Shown here piece after piece: positions 17,273 through 26,027 of a stretch of 64,000 bases of DNA. Made by a program: the position numbers and the translations under genes. The stretch is taken from positions 62,001 through 126,000 of the forward strand of contig NZ_BDAV01000015.1 of the NCBI RefSeq assembly GCF_001612635.1. Reading direction: 5' to 3'. The DNA is from Nocardia africana NBRC 100379. Its GTDB lineage: Bacteria; Actinomycetota; Actinomycetes; Mycobacteriales; Mycobacteriaceae. Positions within the stretch are counted from its first letter, which is position 1; every line of letters starts with the position of its first letter. Below the pieces are notes generated by a model that ran no database searches, was not told the DNA's origin, and saw nothing but the letters and a program-made list of their open reading frames with translations.

Positions 17273-17292
17273 TGCAAGCATGCGTGCTTGTA
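17273..17292. promoter_or_regulatory. Palindrome upstream of the TIGR03084-type gene
   Basis: TGCAAGCATGCGTGCTTGTA is a near-perfect palindrome with arms AAGCA/TGCTT. It sits 20-50 bases before the candidate starts of the 16450 gene, in the short gap behind the DUF445 gene. It looks like a repressor operator. The cognate regulator is unknown. Confidence 0.45.
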
Positions 17293-17296
17293 TTTA

Positions 17297-18652
17297 TCAC
17301 CAGCCGAAGATCAGCAGGTGCACGCCGCCCACGGCCAGCCCCAGTGCGGCACCGTGCAGGTACAGCAGCCAGGCGTCCTGTTCGACCGAGGCGTAGAACA
17401 TCTCCATGAACTCACCGGGCGTGAGCTGCTTGAGTTTGCGCGCCGCGAATTCGTCGATCTTCTTGGCCTGGTCCAGGGCGAAGGCCTCGTCCTGCACCAG
17501 GCTCGGCGCCAGGCTCACCGCGGCCCCGGCGGCGCCGACCTGCAGGTTGTCGAATTGCCGCGCACCGAAGGCGGCGCGCACCACCGAGCGCGTGGGTCCC
17601 AGCTGGGTGCGGATCTCGTCGGCGATCAGATGTTCGACGAGCTGACGGGTCTTGTCTCCGTTGGGCCCGTCGAGCAGTTCCGCCGCCAGATTCGGCAGGG
17701 TCAGCACCTGATAGGCCAGAATCTGGGCGAGGTCGTCGGCGGCCTGCGGTTGCCGCTTGGCCAGCAGCGCCTGACGCCAGAGGTATTTGTACCGCGGCTG
17801 CGGATCGCCGGGCTCGAACACCATCTTGATGGCGATCATGTTCACCAGCACGCCGATGGTGGCGGCCGCGGCCAGGACCACCAGCCATCCCGGGATCCAG
17901 CCGATCACCGGAATGTCGTAGTGGACATGCATGTACAGCGCCAGCAGGACACCGAAGGGCGCGCCGAGCAGCCCGATCCGCACCATGAACCGCAACTCCG
18001 GCGCGGCGATCGTGGTGGTCAGATCCTTCAGGATCTCCGGATTGGCCCGCAGATAGCGGATGACGAAGCTCTTGATGTCGATCAGCTGGTCGACATTGTC
18101 GCCGAGTTGCTCGAATCCGCGGCGGCACAGTTTCGGCAGTTCGCGGTCGATGCGCTGATAGAGGATCTGTTTGGCCGGGCGCGGCACGGCCCGCCACAGT
18201 TCCGGATTCTCCCGGTACATCACATCGTCGACGATCTGCTGCAACTGTTCGTGCGCGCGGTCGGCGATGTAGTCGGCGATACCTTCCAGATCGAGTTCGT
18301 GGATGAAATCGCGCGGGCTGCCGATCCGCATGATCGCCATATCCACGCAGATGCTGGCCATCTTCTCCGCGCGGGCGGGGATGAAGCCCTGGAAGCCGAG
18401 TTGTCTACCGTCGCCGGAAAACGTCGGCAGCACCTGCACGCGGCGGGGGAAATACGGATACAGCACCTGCAGCCCCGGGATCCGGACGCCGCGAAATTGC
18501 AAGGGCCAGAACAACATCAGCACACCGGTCCAGTTGGTGAGCCAGCCGGCCACCGCACTGAAGATCGGGAAGGTGATCAGATCCACGACGAATTTGGACT
18601 GTCCGGTCAGTTGTTCCCAGTCGATGAACACACCGCCGGCGACTACCGCCAT
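17297..18652 (-). CDS. DUF445 family membrane protein
   Basis: A 451-residue protein of the DUF445 (YheB-like) family. Membrane segments lie near the N-terminus (FPIFSAVAGWLTNWTGVLML, about residues 28-50), in the middle (about 235-300, two segments flanking VHYDIPVIGWIPGW) and at the very C-terminus (GAALGLAVGGVHLLIFGW). The soluble part is mostly helical with many charged residues. Function is unknown in the family and a role at the membrane surface is only a guess. The ATG at 18652 has GGGGG seven bases upstream. It follows the alcohol dehydrogenase gene by 125 bases on the same strand. Confidence 0.8.
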   Translation of the reverse strand: MAVVAGGVFIDWEQLTGQSKFVVDLITFPIFSAVAGWLTNWTGVLMLFWPLQFRGVRIPGLQVLYPYFPRRVQVLPTFSGDGRQLGFQGFIPARAEKMASICVDMAIMRIGSPRDFIHELDLEGIADYIADRAHEQLQQIVDDVMYRENPELWRAVPRPAKQILYQRIDRELPKLCRRGFEQLGDNVDQLIDIKSFVIRYLRANPEILKDLTTTIAAPELRFMVRIGLLGAPFGVLLALYMHVHYDIPVIGWIPGWLVVLAAAATIGVLVNMIAIKMVFEPGDPQPRYKYLWRQALLAKRQPQAADDLAQILAYQVLTLPNLAAELLDGPNGDKTRQLVEHLIADEIRTQLGPTRSVVRAAFGARQFDNLQVGAAGAAVSLAPSLVQDEAFALDQAKKIDEFAARKLKQLTPGEFMEMFYASVEQDAWLLYLHGAALGLAVGGVHLLIFGW

Positions 18653-18777
18653 CGTGGATCCCCCTTGCGCCGTGCGGACTTGCGAGTTGACTGGGTCCCC
18701 ACATTCTCACCGGGGCCAGACCGTGTCAATGCGGCGGGGCAGCACTTGCCCTGGTCGGCGGGGCAAACGCACCCCGT

Positions 18778-19782
18778 TCAGGGGCGCAGGACGAGTCGAA
18801 TCGGATTGCCCTGTTTGGTTTCCAGTGCCCGCACCGCGTCCGGTGCTTCGGAGAGCGGCAGCACCGCGCTGACCGAGCGGGCGAGATCGAGGCGATGCAG
18901 CCGCCGCAGCGTCACCAGTTCGGTGACGTGCGCGGGCTGCGATCCGTAGTGTCCCCGCAATTGCTGCTGGAAGAAGCTGAAACCGATACCCCCGGTGATC
19001 GTGATCGGCTTGTCGGTCAGGCCGACCAGAACCAGGCGCCCACCCGGGCCCAGGCAGGTGACGGCCTGTTCCCGCACCGCCGCGACTCCGGCGAAATCGA
19101 AGGCGGCCGCCAACCCGGCGCCGCCGGTCGCGGCGAAGATCTGCGATCGCAGGTCCGGATCGGCCGGATCGAAGGCCAGATCCGCGCCGAAACTCAGCGC
19201 CCGCTCCCGCGCCGCGGGCAGCGGATCCACCGCCACGATCGGCGCCGCACCGACCATGCGCAGCAATTGCACGCCGTGGGCACCGAGGCCGCCCACACCC
19301 CAGACTCCGACCGGTTCGGCGGGCCGCACCTGGGCGGTCGCGGTGATCGCCGCCCACGGCGTGGAGACCGCGTCCGGGATGAAGCAGGCCTGTTCGAAGG
19401 GCAGATCGTCGGGAATGGGAACGAGTGTGTCGACCCGGGCCAGGGTGTATTCCGCCCACCCGCCGTCGTAGTCGACGCCGCGGGTGAACACCGCGCCGCC
19501 GCGTAGTTCGCCCGCTTGCAGCAGCACCCGGTCCCCCACCTTCGCGCCGGTCACCTCCGGTCCGAGGGCGTGGACGGTGCCCGCGACCTCGTGGCCGAGT
19601 GTCACCACGTCACCGGCGAGCATCGCCGGGGTCAGCGTTGCGTCGATGAGATGGACATCGGACAGGCAGACGCCCGCCGCTTCGACCTTGACCAGGACGT
19701 GGTCGGGCCCCGGTTCCGGTGTCGGCACGTCGTCGAGTTCCAGTCGGCGGCGTGGTCCCAGGTGAAGGCGTGCGGCCAGCAT
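18778..19782 (-). CDS. Zinc-type alcohol dehydrogenase (MDR) lacking the structural zinc cysteines
   Basis: A 334-residue NAD(P)-dependent medium-chain dehydrogenase. Catalytic-site residues are Cys39 (GVCLSDVH), His64-Glu65 (LGHE) and probably Asp137 (FIPDAVST) in place of the usual third-ligand cysteine. The Rossmann motif GVGGLGAHG is at about 160-168. The loop at about 86-110 that normally carries four structural-zinc cysteines has none. The substrate is unknown. The ATG at 19782 is preceded by GAGGAG. Divergent from the AurF-like gene, with 230 bases between them. Confidence 0.82.
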   Translation of the reverse strand: MLAARLHLGPRRRLELDDVPTPEPGPDHVLVKVEAAGVCLSDVHLIDATLTPAMLAGDVVTLGHEVAGTVHALGPEVTGAKVGDRVLLQAGELRGGAVFTRGVDYDGGWAEYTLARVDTLVPIPDDLPFEQACFIPDAVSTPWAAITATAQVRPAEPVGVWGVGGLGAHGVQLLRMVGAAPIVAVDPLPAARERALSFGADLAFDPADPDLRSQIFAATGGAGLAAAFDFAGVAAVREQAVTCLGPGGRLVLVGLTDKPITITGGIGFSFFQQQLRGHYGSQPAHVTELVTLRRLHRLDLARSVSAVLPLSEAPDAVRALETKQGNPIRLVLRP

Positions 19783-20014
19783 GTCGGGTTACTCCTCGTG
19801 GATCGGGCGGGCGGACCCGCGAACCCGGTCGAGTATCGCACCGGCATCGCGATTTCGGCCGCGGTTGCGAACGGCAGTCGCGGGCGCCGGGCGACTCACC
19901 GGGCTCCGGGGATTGTGTGGGACTACGAGTCCCATATATCCTCGAAGGGCCACACCTGCTGGGTGTCGACCGCCGCCGGGGCCGCGCCTCGGGGGCCGGG
20001 AGCTAGGAGGCCCG

Positions 20015-21136
20015 ATGAGCCACACCGCGAAGCCCGCTCGCCGGGCCGACCGGGTGCGGGGGTCCCGCAGAGCACAGGAGACATCGATGACGCTGTCGAA
20101 ATCCATCCGTACCGACATATTCGGCCCGGACTACCGGGAAACGCTGGCGATCCTGTCCGAGGGATCGGTCCATCGCAATTTCGATCCCTATCTCGATATC
20201 GATTGGGATTCACCGGAGTTGGCGATCGATCCCGACGATCCGAGATGGGTGCTGTCGCCGGAGCTCGACCCACTCGGTGGTACCGACTGGTACAAGTCGC
20301 TGCCGCTGGAGCGCAGGATCGAGATCGGAAAATGGCGCACCGCCAACGTGATCAAGGTCGGCGCCGCTTTCGAGAGCATTCTCATCCGCGGCATGATGCA
20401 GTACATCATGAAGCTCCCCAACGGATCTCCGGAGTTTCGCTACTGCCTGCACGAGATGACCGAAGAGTGCAACCACATCCAGATGTTCCAGGAGCTGATC
20501 AACCGGATCGGCGTGGATGTCCCGGGGATGCGGCCGCTGTTCCGTGCGTTGTCGCCCTTCATCGGCGTGGCCGGCGGCTACGCGCACGCCATCCTGTTCA
20601 TCGGCATCCTCGGTGGTGAGGAGCCGATCGACCACTATCAGAAGGCGATCATCCGGGAGGGCGAGGCGATGCCCCCGGCGGTGCTGCGGACCATGCAGAT
20701 CCACATCGCCGAGGAGGCCCGCCACATCTCCTTCGCCGGCGAGTTCCTGAAGGCGCATATCGAGCGGATGAGCCCCTTCGGTAAGGGCATGTGCGCGTTG
20801 GCGTTTCCGATCACGATGCGCTGGCTGGCCGGTGAGATCATGGCGCCCCCGCGCTCGTTCGCGAAGGAATTCGACATTCCGCGCGAGGTCGTCCGGGAAG
20901 CGTTCTGGGACGGCCCGCATGCGCGGCAGATCCTGTCCGGCTACTTCGGCGATATGCGCAAACTCGCCGATGAGCTGGGGTTGATGAATCCGGTGACCCG
21001 CAAGCTGTGGTCGCTGCTGCACGTCGACGGCGAACCGTCGCGGTATCGCGGTGAGCCCGGGCGGCGGAATACGGCGGCCGCGGTGGCGGGCCGGTTGCCG
21101 GTGGTCGGCTCTCTCGTCGGCTGGTTGGCGGCCTGA
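20015..21136 (+). CDS. AurF-like di-iron oxygenase
   Basis: A 373-residue protein of the p-aminobenzoate N-oxygenase (AurF) family, ferritin-like non-haem di-iron enzymes that oxidise amines or other substrates. Two E-x-x-H iron-binding motifs are visible (TEECNHIQMF and AEEARHISFA), plus a further Glu in AAFESILIRG. Two starts are plausible. ATG 20015 follows AGGAGG by four bases and gives a basic 24-residue lead. ATG 20087 follows AGGAGA by five bases and gives a start closer to the family core. A TetR gene is convergent 25 bases downstream and may be its regulator. Substrate unknown. Confidence 0.83.
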   Translation: MSHTAKPARRADRVRGSRRAQETSMTLSKSIRTDIFGPDYRETLAILSEGSVHRNFDPYLDIDWDSPELAIDPDDPRWVLSPELDPLGGTDWYKSLPLERRIEIGKWRTANVIKVGAAFESILIRGMMQYIMKLPNGSPEFRYCLHEMTEECNHIQMFQELINRIGVDVPGMRPLFRALSPFIGVAGGYAHAILFIGILGGEEPIDHYQKAIIREGEAMPPAVLRTMQIHIAEEARHISFAGEFLKAHIERMSPFGKGMCALAFPITMRWLAGEIMAPPRSFAKEFDIPREVVREAFWDGPHARQILSGYFGDMRKLADELGLMNPVTRKLWSLLHVDGEPSRYRGEPGRRNTAAAVAGRLPVVGSLVGWLAA

Positions 21137-21161
21137 CGAGCCGGGACCCGGCGGCGCCTGC

Positions 21162-21896
21162 TCAGGTGTCGTCGGCTCCCTCGGCCAGCGCGTTGATCAG
21201 TTCGATCAGCGGCAGTTCGGGATCCAGGGTCAACCCGTGGGCGCGCGCCGCGCCGTCGAGCACGCTCCAGGCGTAGCCGGCGACCTCGGATATCAGCTGT
21301 TCGCGACTCAGCAGTGGGTCCGGGTCCCGCGCCCACCGGCTGACGGTCGCCTCGGTCATCGACACGATGGCGAAGGTCATCGTGTCGGCCGTAGCCTCGT
21401 CCACCACGCCGATCACGCCCGCCAGGCTCGAAACCAGCAGCCGGGTCCGAGCCGCGATGGTGGCCTTGATACTGCTGAGCGCGTCCACATCGTCGGGATC
21501 CCCCATCGCCGGCCCGCTGCGCGCGAAGTCGTACAGCCGCGCATGCTCGGTGAGCCAGTCCGCGACCGCGGCGATCGTGCGATGCAGGATTCGGTGGATC
21601 GATCCGTCCCAGATATCCAGCGCCGCGTCGACGGTATCGATGAACTGCTCACTGATCGCGGTCCGAGCCCGGCGATCGAGTTCGTCGCGCCCCGAAAACT
21701 GCCGGTACACCACCGATTTGGCCAGCCCCGCCCGCGCGGCTATCTGTTGCATCGAGATCTCGGCACCTCCGCCGGACTCCTCCAGCAGCTCGATCAACGC
21801 CCCGACGATCCGACTCCGCCGCCGGTCGTTGTGCGTCTGCCACCGCGCCTGCCGCCCCCCGATCGGGGCCGGTTCGGACGGGGAGGGAATCGCCAC
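21162..21896 (-). CDS. TetR family transcriptional regulator
   Basis: A 244-residue repressor-type protein. The helix-turn-helix lies at about residues 35-65 (AEISMQQIAARAGLAKSVVY, then RQFSGRDEL), followed by an all-helical ligand domain. The GTG start at 21896 is supported by TAGACT ending exactly seven bases upstream and by the lack of a Shine-Dalgarno, the pattern of a leaderless transcript. It is convergent with the AurF-like gene and divergent from lon. Effector unknown. Confidence 0.85.
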   Translation of the reverse strand: MAIPSPSEPAPIGGRQARWQTHNDRRRSRIVGALIELLEESGGGAEISMQQIAARAGLAKSVVYRQFSGRDELDRRARTAISEQFIDTVDAALDIWDGSIHRILHRTIAAVADWLTEHARLYDFARSGPAMGDPDDVDALSSIKATIAARTRLLVSSLAGVIGVVDEATADTMTFAIVSMTEATVSRWARDPDPLLSREQLISEVAGYAWSVLDGAARAHGLTLDPELPLIELINALAEGADDT

Positions 21897-22046
21897 GCGC
21901 TCGAGTCTAAAACACCGGCCGTCCCGCGAACGGGCTTCTGTTGCGGTCTGCGGTCGTCGCCTTCGGGCCCACCGAGCGAGGTTTGCTGGCCCTACCACGT
22001 TCGCTGCCGGTGAACAAGGGGTTGGAACAACTCGGCACACTCTGTA

Positions 22047-22067
22047 GTTGAGTAGGTAACGCTCAAC
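22047..22067. promoter_or_regulatory. HAIR-like element (HspR operator) before lon
   Basis: GTTGAGT, seven bases, GCTCAAC. This matches the HAIR consensus CTTGAGT-N7-ACTCAAG in the inner arms and exactly in spacing, and GTTGAG/CTCAAC pair perfectly. HspR is known to repress lon in Streptomyces through such sites. It lies 55 bases before the lon start. HspR itself is not in the window. Confidence 0.72.
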
Positions 22068-22121
22068 CCTGGAGGCGAAGAAACACAGGATCCGGGGCAT
22101 GCTTTGGAAGGGGCTGAATCT

Positions 22122-24629
22122 GTGAGTACTCCACAGCGTCTGCCGGTGCTATTTCTGACCGATCCGGTCGTGTTGCCGGGCATGGTCGTCCCCATCGAGC
22201 TCGACGAATCGGCACAGGCCGCCATCGACGCCGCACGGGCCGCGAAGTCGGACTCCGTGCTGCTCGCACCGCGTCTGGACGAGGGCTATGCCGCCTACGG
22301 TGTGATCGCGACCATCGAACAGGTCGGCCGGATGCGCGGCGGCGCCGCTGCCGCGGTGTTGAAGGCCGAGCAGCGGGCGAAGATCGGGCACGGCGTCACC
22401 GGCCCGGGCGCCGCACTGTGGGTGGAGGCCGAACCGGTCGACGTCCCGGCACCCGACGGGCGCACGAAGGAGCTGGCCGCCGAATACAAGCAGCTGGTCG
22501 TCTCGGTTCTGCAGCGTCGCGAAGCCTGGCAGGTCATCGATGTGGTCAACCGGCTGACCGACCCGTCGGCCCTGGCCGATACCGCCGGCTACGCGCCGTA
22601 TCTGACCGCTGAGCAGAAGCGCGAACTGCTCGACACTCCCGATGTCGCCGAGCGCCTGACCCGGCTGATCGGGTGGACCAAGGACCACATCGCCGAGGTC
22701 GAGGTCACCGAGAAGATCAGTGAGGACGTGCGCGAGGGCGTCGAGAAGTCGCAGCGGGAATTCCTGCTGCGCCAGCAGCTCAACGCGATTCGCAAGGAAC
22801 TGGGCGACGGCGAGCCCGACGGCGCGGACGACTACCGCACCCGGGTGGAGAACGCCGAGCTGCCCGACAACGTCCGTGAGGCCGCGCTGCGCGAGGTCGA
22901 CCGGCTCGAGCGCAGCAGCGACCAGAGTCCGGAATCGGGCTGGATCCGCACCTGGCTGGATACCGTCCTGGATCTGCCGTGGTCGGTGAAAACCACCGAC
23001 AGCACCGATGTTTCGGCTGCCCGCGCCGTGCTGGACGCCGATCACCACGGGCTGGAAGAGGTCAAGGACCGCATGGTCGAGTACCTGGCCGTGCGCGCCC
23101 GCCGGGCCGCGCGTGGTCTGGAGGTCGTCGGCGGTCGTGGCTCCGGCGCCGTGATGGTGCTGGCCGGACCTCCCGGTGTCGGCAAGACCTCGCTCGGTGA
23201 GAGCGTGGCGCGGGCCCTGGGCCGCAAGTTCGTGCGCGTCGCCCTGGGCGGTGTACGCGACGAGGCCGAGATCCGCGGTCACCGGCGCACCTACGTCGGT
23301 GCCCTGCCGGGCCGGATCGTGCGCGCCATCAAGGAGGCGGGTTCGATGAATCCCGTTGTCCTGCTGGACGAGATCGACAAGGTCGGCTCGGACTTCCGGG
23401 GTGATCCGGCGGCCGCGCTGCTCGAGGTGCTGGATCCGGCGCAGAACCACACCTTCCGCGACCACTACCTGGATCTGGACCTGGATCTGTCCGATGTGCT
23501 GTTCATCGCGACCGCGAATGTCATGGAGACCATTCCCGGCCCGCTGCTGGACCGCATGGAACTGATCACCGTCGACGGGTACACCGAGGACGACAAGGTG
23601 GCCATCGCCCGCGACTTCCTGGTGCCGCGGCAGCTGGAACGGAACGCGCTGACCGCCGAGGAGGTGTCGTTCACCGACGAGGCGCTACGGGAGATCGCCG
23701 CCAACTACACCCGGGAAGCCGGTGTGCGCCAGTTGGAGCGGCTGCTCGCGAAGGCGTTGCGCAAGGCGGCGACTCGGCTGTCGCAGGACGAGTTCGGTGC
23801 GCAGCCGGTTGCGGCGGACGGTGATTCGGATGCCACGGTGATCGACCTGGGCTACGATCCGTCGCTCGGTTACGGGGAAAACGCCGGTGCCGCAGCAGAT
23901 TCCGATCCACTGGTGATCGGCCTCGGCGATCTGAAGGACTACCTGGGCCGCCCGCGCTTCACCCCCGATTCGGTGGAACGCACCTCGGTCCCCGGTGTGG
24001 CGACCGGCCTGGCCGTCACCGGCGCCGGTGGCGATGTCCTCTACATCGAGGCCAACGCCGCCGAGGGCGAACGCTCGCTGACCCTGACCGGCCAGCTGGG
24101 TGACGTCATGAAGGAATCCGCGCAGATCGCACTGACCTACGTGCGCTCGCACCTCGAAGAGATCGGCATCGAGGCTCCATCCGATGCCGCAGCTCCCGAG
24201 GGCCTACGTGGTTACGCTCCGGCCCGCCGGAGCGCTGCGGGGGTGCTGGATCGCAATATCCACATCCACTTCCCGGCGGGTGCCGTGCCGAAGGACGGTC
24301 CGTCCGCGGGCGTCACCATGGTCACCGCCCTGGTGTCGCTGGCCCTGGGCCGGCAGGTCCGCGCGGACGTCGGCATGACCGGCGAGGTCACGCTGAACGG
24401 ACGGGTCCTGCCGATCGGCGGCGTGAAGCAGAAGCTGCTGGCCGCCCAGCGTGCCGGTTTGAAGACGGTCTTCATCCCGGCCCGCAACGAGCCGGATCTG
24501 GACGAGGTCCCGGCCGAGGTGCTCGCCGCACTGGATGTCCGCCCGGTCGCCGACGTGGCCGACATCCTGGCCTACGCCATCGAACCGGTCGCCGAACCGG
24601 CCTACGAGGCGTTCGCGGCCAGCGCCTGA
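22122..24629 (+). CDS. lon: Lon ATP-dependent protease
   Basis: An 835-residue cytosolic AAA+ protease that degrades misfolded and some regulatory proteins. It has a LAN domain (about 1-200, LPVLFLTDPVVLPGMVVPIE), a helical linker, an AAA module with Walker A GPPGVGKTS near residues 349-357, and a C-terminal protease domain with the Ser-Lys dyad: Ser728 in KDGPSAGV and Lys769 in GGVKQK. Start: the GTG at 22122 is eight bases after AAGGGG and gives the family N-terminus. A TTG at 22104 is possible but weaker. The HAIR-like element at 22047 suggests heat-shock control by HspR. Monocistronic, ending in an 18-bp hairpin. Confidence 0.95.
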   Translation: MSTPQRLPVLFLTDPVVLPGMVVPIELDESAQAAIDAARAAKSDSVLLAPRLDEGYAAYGVIATIEQVGRMRGGAAAAVLKAEQRAKIGHGVTGPGAALWVEAEPVDVPAPDGRTKELAAEYKQLVVSVLQRREAWQVIDVVNRLTDPSALADTAGYAPYLTAEQKRELLDTPDVAERLTRLIGWTKDHIAEVEVTEKISEDVREGVEKSQREFLLRQQLNAIRKELGDGEPDGADDYRTRVENAELPDNVREAALREVDRLERSSDQSPESGWIRTWLDTVLDLPWSVKTTDSTDVSAARAVLDADHHGLEEVKDRMVEYLAVRARRAARGLEVVGGRGSGAVMVLAGPPGVGKTSLGESVARALGRKFVRVALGGVRDEAEIRGHRRTYVGALPGRIVRAIKEAGSMNPVVLLDEIDKVGSDFRGDPAAALLEVLDPAQNHTFRDHYLDLDLDLSDVLFIATANVMETIPGPLLDRMELITVDGYTEDDKVAIARDFLVPRQLERNALTAEEVSFTDEALREIAANYTREAGVRQLERLLAKALRKAATRLSQDEFGAQPVAADGDSDATVIDLGYDPSLGYGENAGAAADSDPLVIGLGDLKDYLGRPRFTPDSVERTSVPGVATGLAVTGAGGDVLYIEANAAEGERSLTLTGQLGDVMKESAQIALTYVRSHLEEIGIEAPSDAAAPEGLRGYAPARRSAAGVLDRNIHIHFPAGAVPKDGPSAGVTMVTALVSLALGRQVRADVGMTGEVTLNGRVLPIGGVKQKLLAAQRAGLKTVFIPARNEPDLDEVPAEVLAALDVRPVADVADILAYAIEPVAEPAYEAFAASA

Positions 24630-24652
24630 TCGGACGACCGGCTCGCACGAGT

Positions 24653-24691
24653 CGAGAGGCCGTTCACCCTCGGAGGGTGAACGGCCTCTCG
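24653..24691. terminator. Terminator between lon and the DUF1707 gene
   Basis: An 18-bp perfect stem (24653-24670 with 24674-24691) and a 3-base loop, 24 bases after the lon stop and 30 before the end of the convergent DUF1707 gene. It probably works in both directions. Confidence 0.88.
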
Positions 24692-24720
24692 CCGTATTTC
24701 GGCCTCCTCGCCGTGCCCGG

Positions 24721-25338
24721 TCACCGGCGAGGGCGGCGCAGCAACCAGGCCCAGAAGGAGCGGCGAGGCGGTTCCGGATAGCGGGCGCGGATCGAGCCGG
24801 AGGTGACGGACCCGTCGACTCGCAGGGTCGGACAGCCGGGCAGCGGCGGTTCGGTCACCCGGTTCTTCGCCTTCCCGCTGACGAAGGACACCCGGTCCAG
24901 ATCCACCTGCCAGCCGCGTGGGACGGTCAATCGCAGACTGCCGGAAGCGATTCCGACGTGCACGTCCACGACGGCGTGCGGGCAGATCGCCTCGGTGAAG
25001 TCCAGGCGCACCGAACCGGAGGCGGCGGAGACGGTGATCTCGGCGGGCACGATCCACTGACCGTCCTTGCGCAGCGAACCACTGACGGTGCTCAGCACCA
25101 GGGGTTCGCGCGCGGCCGCCACCGGCAGATCGGCGGTGACCGCGGCGAGCTCCTCGCGAGTGTTCGCCGCATAGGCGACGGCCAGGCGCCGGTCGAGCTC
25201 GGCGAGATCGAGGGAGCCGTCGTTCAGTGCCAGTCGCAGCAGTCGCTCCACCTGGGCGCGTTCGTGGTCGGTGATGCGTACCGTGGGGGCCGGTCGGTCA
25301 CGGGCGATGTCCGGGCGGCGGTCCGGGGATTCGGTCAT
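24721..25338 (-). CDS. DUF1707 domain protein
   Basis: A 205-residue protein. Residues about 20-75 form a DUF1707 domain (HERAQVERLLRLALNDGSLD, then LAELDRRLAVAYAANTREEL), a short actinobacterial module thought to act in regulation or binding at the membrane. Residues 85-190 form repeated beta-strand blocks (VSGSLRKDG, ASGSVRLDF, IASGSLRLTV, VTSGSIRARY), resembling DUF4097-type adhesin-like repeats. The C-terminus is basic with Trp, perhaps for membrane contact. The ATG at 25338 has GAGGA seven bases upstream. Role unknown. Confidence 0.8.
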   Translation of the reverse strand: MTESPDRRPDIARDRPAPTVRITDHERAQVERLLRLALNDGSLDLAELDRRLAVAYAANTREELAAVTADLPVAAAREPLVLSTVSGSLRKDGQWIVPAEITVSAASGSVRLDFTEAICPHAVVDVHVGIASGSLRLTVPRGWQVDLDRVSFVSGKAKNRVTEPPLPGCPTLRVDGSVTSGSIRARYPEPPRRSFWAWLLRRPRR

Positions 25339-25506
25339 CGGCACATCCTCATGGTCGTGATGCCGAAATCCTACGTCCGGTGCCCGCCCGGGATATCGGT
25401 CGGCGCGACCCATGTGTGCTGCCGTGCCGGGTGTGCGTGCTCGCCGACCGTGGTGTGGTGCAGCGGCCGTAAGGATCATCTCGCCGGTGCGCCCAGTAAT
25501 CCTCGC

Positions 25507-25995
25507 CTACGGCTCACGTGATCCGTTGGTGGGCAGGGTGCGCTCGACGACGCGCACTGTGCCCTGCGCGACCGCGCATATCGTGCTGGAACCTTCACTG
25601 TCGCAATAGATCTCGCAGCGGGTTACGGCTTGGCGGCGGGTGGCGTCGGTGACCGTCGCGTGCGCGCGGAGCCGGCCGCCCCGCGCGGGCCGCAGATAGG
25701 TGACGCTGAAGCCGCCGGTCAGTACGTTCGGGCCCAGCGCGGAACCCGCGGCGAAGGTGAGCGCGTTGTCGGCCAGATAGGCCATCACCCCGCCGTGCAC
25801 GAAACCGAACTGCTGCGCGTGCTCGGGGGCCACCTCGACCACCAATGTGGCCGCGCCGTCCGCGAACTCGGTGATCTCGGTGCCGACGTGCTGCGCGAAC
25901 GGCTGCGCGGCCAGCACCGCGCGAGCCTGTTCGAACGTCAGTTTTTCGGCCGCCGCACCGTCGGTGGAGCCGTTTACCCGAGTCGGAGGGTTCAT
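25507..25995 (-). CDS. PaaI-type hotdog thioesterase
   Basis: A 162-residue acyl-CoA thioesterase of the PaaI/hotdog family. The signature FGFVHGGVMAYLADNALTFA contains the usual HGG catalytic loop, and the second half has SVTYLRPARGGRLRAHATV, the core strand of the fold. It probably acts in the cytosol on acyl- or aryl-CoA and the substrate is unknown. The ATG at 25995 has AAAGGA seven bases upstream. It follows the TetR gene at 26028 by 32 bases on the same strand, so the two probably form an operon under that repressor. Confidence 0.85.
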   Translation of the reverse strand: MNPPTRVNGSTDGAAAEKLTFEQARAVLAAQPFAQHVGTEITEFADGAATLVVEVAPEHAQQFGFVHGGVMAYLADNALTFAAGSALGPNVLTGGFSVTYLRPARGGRLRAHATVTDATRRQAVTRCEIYCDSEGSSTICAVAQGTVRVVERTLPTNGSREP

Positions 25996-26027
25996 CGTCA
26001 CGTCCTTTGTTGTCGAAGCCGTGGTCA

